Source: Lentisphaeria bacterium (GTDB taxonomy: Bacteria; Verrucomicrobiota; Lentisphaeria; Victivallales; Victivallaceae). Taken from it: a stretch of DNA of 26,555 bases. Location: NCBI GenBank assembly GCA_900768505.1, contig CAAGED010000039.1, positions 1-26,555 on the forward strand, read 5' to 3'. Both the position numbers and the translations under genes were made by a program. A model generated the notes under the pieces. That model was not told the DNA's origin. It did no database searches and worked only from the letters and a program-made list of their open reading frames with translations. Position 1 is the first letter of the stretch. The number at the start of each line of letters is the position of its first letter. Positions 23,826 to 26,555 of the stretch are shown here, in pieces.

Positions 23826-24686
23826 ATGAAAATCGGTGTTATCACGGAACTTCTCCGGAAGCCAATTCTCGAAAGCATTGACTACGCCGCCAGTATCGGC
23901 GCTCAGGGTGTTCAGATTTATGCTGCTCACGGTGACGAGGGTTACAACTTTGTCAACTGCACGGCCAAGGAAATTGCCACATTGCGTAATCGTTGTGATG
24001 CCAATAAGTTGGAGATCAGCGCCGTTTGCGGGGATATCAGCAATCTTTCATTGCAGGTTGATTATCAGTGGCAGCCGCGGGTGGAGGTATTGAAGAAGGT
24101 ATTGAATACCGTTGCTGCATTGGAGTGCAAGGTGATGACCAGTCATATCGGCTGTATTCCGGAGAGCGTTCAGGATCCGGTTTACGCCAATATGGTTCGT
24201 GGAGTGCGGGAAGCGGCGGATTATGCCCATAAACTTGGCTGTAAATTCGCTATCGAAACCGGTCCGGAATTGGCGGATGTTTTGCTGCGTTTCATCAACG
24301 ACGTTGCCAGCGAGGGAGTGGCCATTAACCTTGACCCGGCCAACTTGCGCGGCGTCTCCTGCGAAGATCCGGCCTACGCGGTGCGTACGCTGGGTAAATA
24401 TATTGTTCACACCCACGCCAAGGATTCAGTGAATACTCATGTCGGCAGTGCAGCCAAGTTTTACGGTATGCGTAATCCCGACGGTTCTTATCGGGAAATT
24501 TCCGCCCGGGCGGCCGGTTTCAAGGAAGTACCGCTGGGGCAGGGGATGGTCAATTGGCCTGAATACATTGCCGCGTTGCGTGAAGTAGGTTTTGACGGTT
24601 TCCTCACCATTGAACGTGAATGCGGAGACGATCCGGTTGCCGATATTACAATGGCGATTGATTTCTTGAAAAAGCAGTTGGCATAA
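23826..24686 (+). CDS. Sugar phosphate isomerase/epimerase (TIM barrel)
   Basis: This is a xylose-isomerase-like TIM barrel (286 aa) that would interconvert a ketose or keto-sugar in the cytoplasm. The fold starts MKIGVITELL. The metal-binding set is visible: E144 in AIETGPE, D170 in NLDPANL, H195 and H197 in HTHAKD, and E263 in LTIERECG near the end. The conserved AAGFKEVPLGQGMVNWPEYI segment is typical of the family. ATG 23826 is preceded by AAGGGA at a 6-nt spacing; the in-frame upstream extension from 23754 crosses the promoter and is not used. It pairs with the oxidoreductase gene 24 nt downstream. Its substrate is unknown; inositol or 3-keto-sugar chemistry is possible. Confidence 0.9.
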   Translation: MKIGVITELLRKPILESIDYAASIGAQGVQIYAAHGDEGYNFVNCTAKEIATLRNRCDANKLEISAVCGDISNLSLQVDYQWQPRVEVLKKVLNTVAALECKVMTSHIGCIPESVQDPVYANMVRGVREAADYAHKLGCKFAIETGPELADVLLRFINDVASEGVAINLDPANLRGVSCEDPAYAVRTLGKYIVHTHAKDSVNTHVGSAAKFYGMRNPDGSYREISARAAGFKEVPLGQGMVNWPEYIAALREVGFDGFLTIERECGDDPVADITMAIDFLKKQLA

Positions 24687-24710
24687 TGCCGGAGCAGGAG
24701 TTTTTTTAAA

Positions 24711-25712
24711 ATGGCAGTTAAGAAATTACGGGCGGCGATTTTGGGTTTTGGCGGAATGGGGCATTGTCATGCCGCGCAGTATGCCAAGCAGAAAAATGTG
24801 CGTTTGGTGGCGGTTTGCGATATTGATCAGAAGCAGTTGGAAACGGCGGAAATGTCCATTAATCTGGGCAACACCGGCAAGACTGATATGTCAAGTTTGA
24901 ACAAATATCTCTCGTACGGAGAATTGATTAAAAACGAGGCGTTGGATTTCATTGATATTTGCCTGCCCACGGATTTGCATGCAGAATATTCCATTCGCGC
25001 CTTGAAAGACGGTTTTAATGTATTGTGTGAGAAGCCGATGGCTTTGAATGTGCGTGATTGCGATAAAATGATTGCCGCTGCGGAAAAGTCCGGCAAATTG
25101 CTGATGATTGCCCAATGTCTGCGTTTTAACCGGGACTTCGAGTATGTCCGTGAAACCGTGAAAAATGGTTCGCTGGGTAAATTGATTCGTCTTTCGCTGC
25201 ACCGGGCCGGCGGAATGCCCGGCGGCTGGTTCCGGGATGTAAGCCGTTCAGGAGGAGCATTGATGGATTTGCATATCCATGACCTGGATTATGTACTTTC
25301 GTTATTGGGGAAGCCCCAATATGTCGCTTGCTTCGGCAATACCATTAAGAGTGGCGGCATTGATGATTTGACCGCCAATATGGTTTACGCCGATGGCGTT
25401 ACGGTTGGCGCCGAGAGCAGTTGGGCACGTGGTACGTTTAACGGCACCATGTCGGCAATGTTTGAGCAGGGGACGATTGAGTTGGGTTGCGGTTTAAAGA
25501 TTTACCGCATCGACCAGCCCACTGAAGAGGTGAAGTTTGACGTTAAAAACGACAACATGTACTTCAATGAAATCGCTTATTTTGCAGAATGTGTAAAGAA
25601 TAAGGTTCAGCCGGAGCGTTGTTTGCCAGCCTCGACCCGTGAAACCATCCGTATGATTATTGAAGAGATTCGTTCGGCCAACGCCGGAGGCAAAAAGATT
25701 ATCATCAAGTAA
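24711..25712 (+). CDS. Gfo/Idh/MocA family NAD(P)-dependent oxidoreductase
   Basis: This is a sugar or inositol dehydrogenase of 333 aa. The N-terminal Rossmann fold shows AAILGFGGMGHCHA (residues 8-21), VAVCDID and the family motif CEKPMALN (E107-K108-P109, where K is the catalytic/cofactor lysine). The second domain has the GGALMDLHIHDLD stretch, with D186, H190 and D193 as the expected active-site residues. It lies 24 nt after the isomerase gene, with AGGAG 10 nt upstream of ATG 24711, and the two most likely act in sequence on one oxidised sugar. A strong terminator follows. The exact substrate is not determined. Confidence 0.93.
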   Translation: MAVKKLRAAILGFGGMGHCHAAQYAKQKNVRLVAVCDIDQKQLETAEMSINLGNTGKTDMSSLNKYLSYGELIKNEALDFIDICLPTDLHAEYSIRALKDGFNVLCEKPMALNVRDCDKMIAAAEKSGKLLMIAQCLRFNRDFEYVRETVKNGSLGKLIRLSLHRAGGMPGGWFRDVSRSGGALMDLHIHDLDYVLSLLGKPQYVACFGNTIKSGGIDDLTANMVYADGVTVGAESSWARGTFNGTMSAMFEQGTIELGCGLKIYRIDQPTEEVKFDVKNDNMYFNEIAYFAECVKNKVQPERCLPASTRETIRMIIEEIRSANAGGKKIIIK

Positions 25713-25742
25713 TTTTTTGTTTTTGAATTGTTTTTTATTCAG

Positions 25743-25784
25743 GCCGGCAATTCGGGTTAATAACAGCGAATTGCCGGCTTTTTT
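25743..25784 (+). terminator. Rho-independent terminator
   Basis: GCCGGCAATTCG (25743-25754) and CGAATTGCCGGC (25767-25778) form a perfect 12-bp stem around a 12-nt loop, followed at once by six T (25779-25784). It ends the isomerase-oxidoreductase unit 30 nt after its stop. Confidence 0.95.
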
Positions 25785-25912
25785 GGGGTTTGGCAATGGT
25801 ATATTTTTAATAAGATATTATGAGAGGCAGATTTGGCTCCGAGTGTATAATGCCAGTATGTTTACCGAAAAACGAGCTCTGCGAAAGCTCAACGCATCAA
25901 GGAGAGCAGGTC

Positions 25913-26004
25913 ATGAAAATAACGTAGCACAAAAAATTTATCTTGGAATTGATGTTTCAGACAAATTTGTGGAAATTCTTTGCATTAAATCAAGCTCAAA
26001 ATAA
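25913..26004 (+). pseudogene. Remnant of an IS110-family transposase (N-terminus only)
   Basis: The frame from 25924 reads VAQKIYLGIDVSDKFVEIL, the first strand of the DEDD catalytic domain of IS110-type transposases, where the D of GID is the first catalytic residue. An AGGAG site (25900-25904) precedes ATG 25913, but that frame meets TAG at 25925 after four codons; one missing base between 25921 and 25924 explains the shift. Only about 30 codons remain before a stop at 26002-26004, against more than 300 in intact members. The about 110 bp upstream (from about 25805) would correspond to the left end of such an element and contains a small hairpin (GAGCT/AGCTC, 25874-25890). Confidence 0.7.
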
Positions 26005-26040
26005 CCTGCTATCGAAAAGTACATTTGCGCTCGTTTTCTC

Positions 26041-26430
26041 ATATTAACCTGTCCACCGAGTTGAACTTTACTGCTGTTGATGTCCATAAAAAACAGCAGA
26101 CTCTCTCGAATTAGTTCGAATGGAGTCAGTCGTTCAACCTGGGCAAAATCGGTCAAGGCGCTTGAATATTGCCGAGTTTCGGTGAACAGCTCCCAGTCGT
26201 CCCGCAAGCGCCGTTCAGGATCGGGGACAATATCATAGTCGTTTAGTACGAGACGAACCGTACCGCCGACCTGTAGCCGAAAAAACGCATTGATCCGGCA
26301 ACCCGGTCGCAGCGCCATTTGGGATTATTCATGGCGAGCTTCAAAACTTCATCAACAATTTCCGGCAAGACAGGTTTTCTTCCACGCCTCTTCTGACCAT
26401 CCTTGGCACTGTTGTATTTTGCGCCGACAA
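26041..26430 (-). pseudogene. Remnant of an rve (DDE integrase) transposase
   Basis: Read on the - strand from about 26430, one frame gives LVGAKYNSAKDGQKRRGRK and then VDEVLKLAMNNPKWRCDRVAG and MRFFGY, a winged-helix region of the rve-integrase type. Near 26271-26276 one base is missing, and the homology moves to another frame: QVGGTVRLVLNDYDIVPDPER, then LTDFAQVERL (the D is the expected first catalytic Asp), LIRESLLFFMDI and LGGQVNM. Homology stops near 26041, before the second and third acidic catalytic residues. The 5' end is cut at the inner edge of the right repeat (26439). The gene is thus truncated at both ends and frameshifted, and cannot give an active enzyme. Confidence 0.75.
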
Positions 26431-26438
26431 GCTAATTG

Positions 26439-26552
26439 TAGTCGCTTATGCAAAAGCTAGATGCGAGAAGGAAAAACCTTTTGAGGAAAGGTTCTTTCCT
26501 TCTCGCGCTCTTCCTTTTCCAAACCTTTTTGAGCCGCTTTGATTCAATTGGT
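26439..26552. repeat. Right copy of 114-bp inverted terminal repeat
   Basis: This is the exact reverse complement of 1-114, including the long internal hairpin (here 26463-26506). Its inner edge cuts into the rve transposase remnant. Three further bases (agg) lie outside it at the window end. The inverted orientation at both ends makes the 26-kb interior bounded by perfect inverted repeats. Whether this reflects genome structure or two contig ends that fall in one dispersed repeat cannot be decided from this window. Confidence 0.85.
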
Positions 26553-26555
26553 AGG

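Noticed and set aside
25846..25851. TATAAT upstream of the IS110 remnant as a promoter
   Set aside because: No -35 element is correctly spaced (TTGGCT is only 7 nt away) and the gene downstream is broken.

Overview
The window reads as one contig from a bacterial chromosome, probably a member of the Lentisphaerota/Victivallales or another lineage of the PVC group. That placement is an inference: it rests on the pairing of a TIM-barrel sugar-phosphate isomerase with a Gfo/Idh/MocA oxidoreductase, a divergent primary-type sigma factor, an rve-integrase transposase of a kind common in that group, and weakly marked ribosome binding sites. No rRNA, tRNA, CRISPR array, resistance gene or recognisable defence system was seen.

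Layout. (1) Positions 1-114 are one copy of a repeat whose exact reverse complement closes the window at 26439-26552. (2) Positions 323-9952, + strand: an RpoD-like sigma-70 factor, then a tightly packed ABC importer of the Fe(III)/polyamine/aminoethylphosphonate superfamily (ATPase, solute-binding protein and a fused double permease, joined by two ATGA overlaps), then an HrpA-type DEAH RNA helicase that starts 2 nt after the permease stop. (3) Positions 10028-15648, - strand: a glycan operon. In transcription order it holds a nucleotidyltransferase-fold protein, a GtrB-like membrane GT2, a YfhO/GT-C-like polytopic membrane protein, a PEGA-domain lipoprotein and, after a 91-nt gap, a GT-B glycosyltransferase. 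(4) A 300-bp AT-rich divergent promoter region (15649-15948). (5) Positions 15949-23688, + strand: a second glycan operon with an alkaline-phosphatase-superfamily phosphodiesterase, a Wzx-type flippase, a GT2, two GT4 enzymes and a GT4-GT26 (WecG/TagA) fusion. (6) Positions 23826-25712, + strand: the isomerase and dehydrogenase pair, with its own promoter candidate and a strong intrinsic terminator. (7) Positions about 25800-26440: remains of two transposases (IS110-type on +, rve/DDE-type on -), both truncated and frameshifted, the second cut off by the right repeat.

How the parts fit. The two divergent operons together look like a surface-polysaccharide locus: cytoplasmic glycosyltransferases build a lipid-linked oligosaccharide, the flippase exports it, and a GtrB/GT-C-like pair could add a lipid-phosphate-linked sugar outside. 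The nucleotidyltransferase-fold protein and the phosphodiesterase are the least explained members. No initiating phosphosugar transferase, Wzy polymerase or ligase was recognised, so the locus is incomplete here or relies on enzymes encoded elsewhere. The most unusual items are the GT4-GT26 fusion, the nucleotidyltransferase-fold and phosphodiesterase genes at the two divergent operon heads, the promoter-spacer palindrome before the isomerase gene, and the 114-bp inverted terminal repeat with its internal long hairpin.
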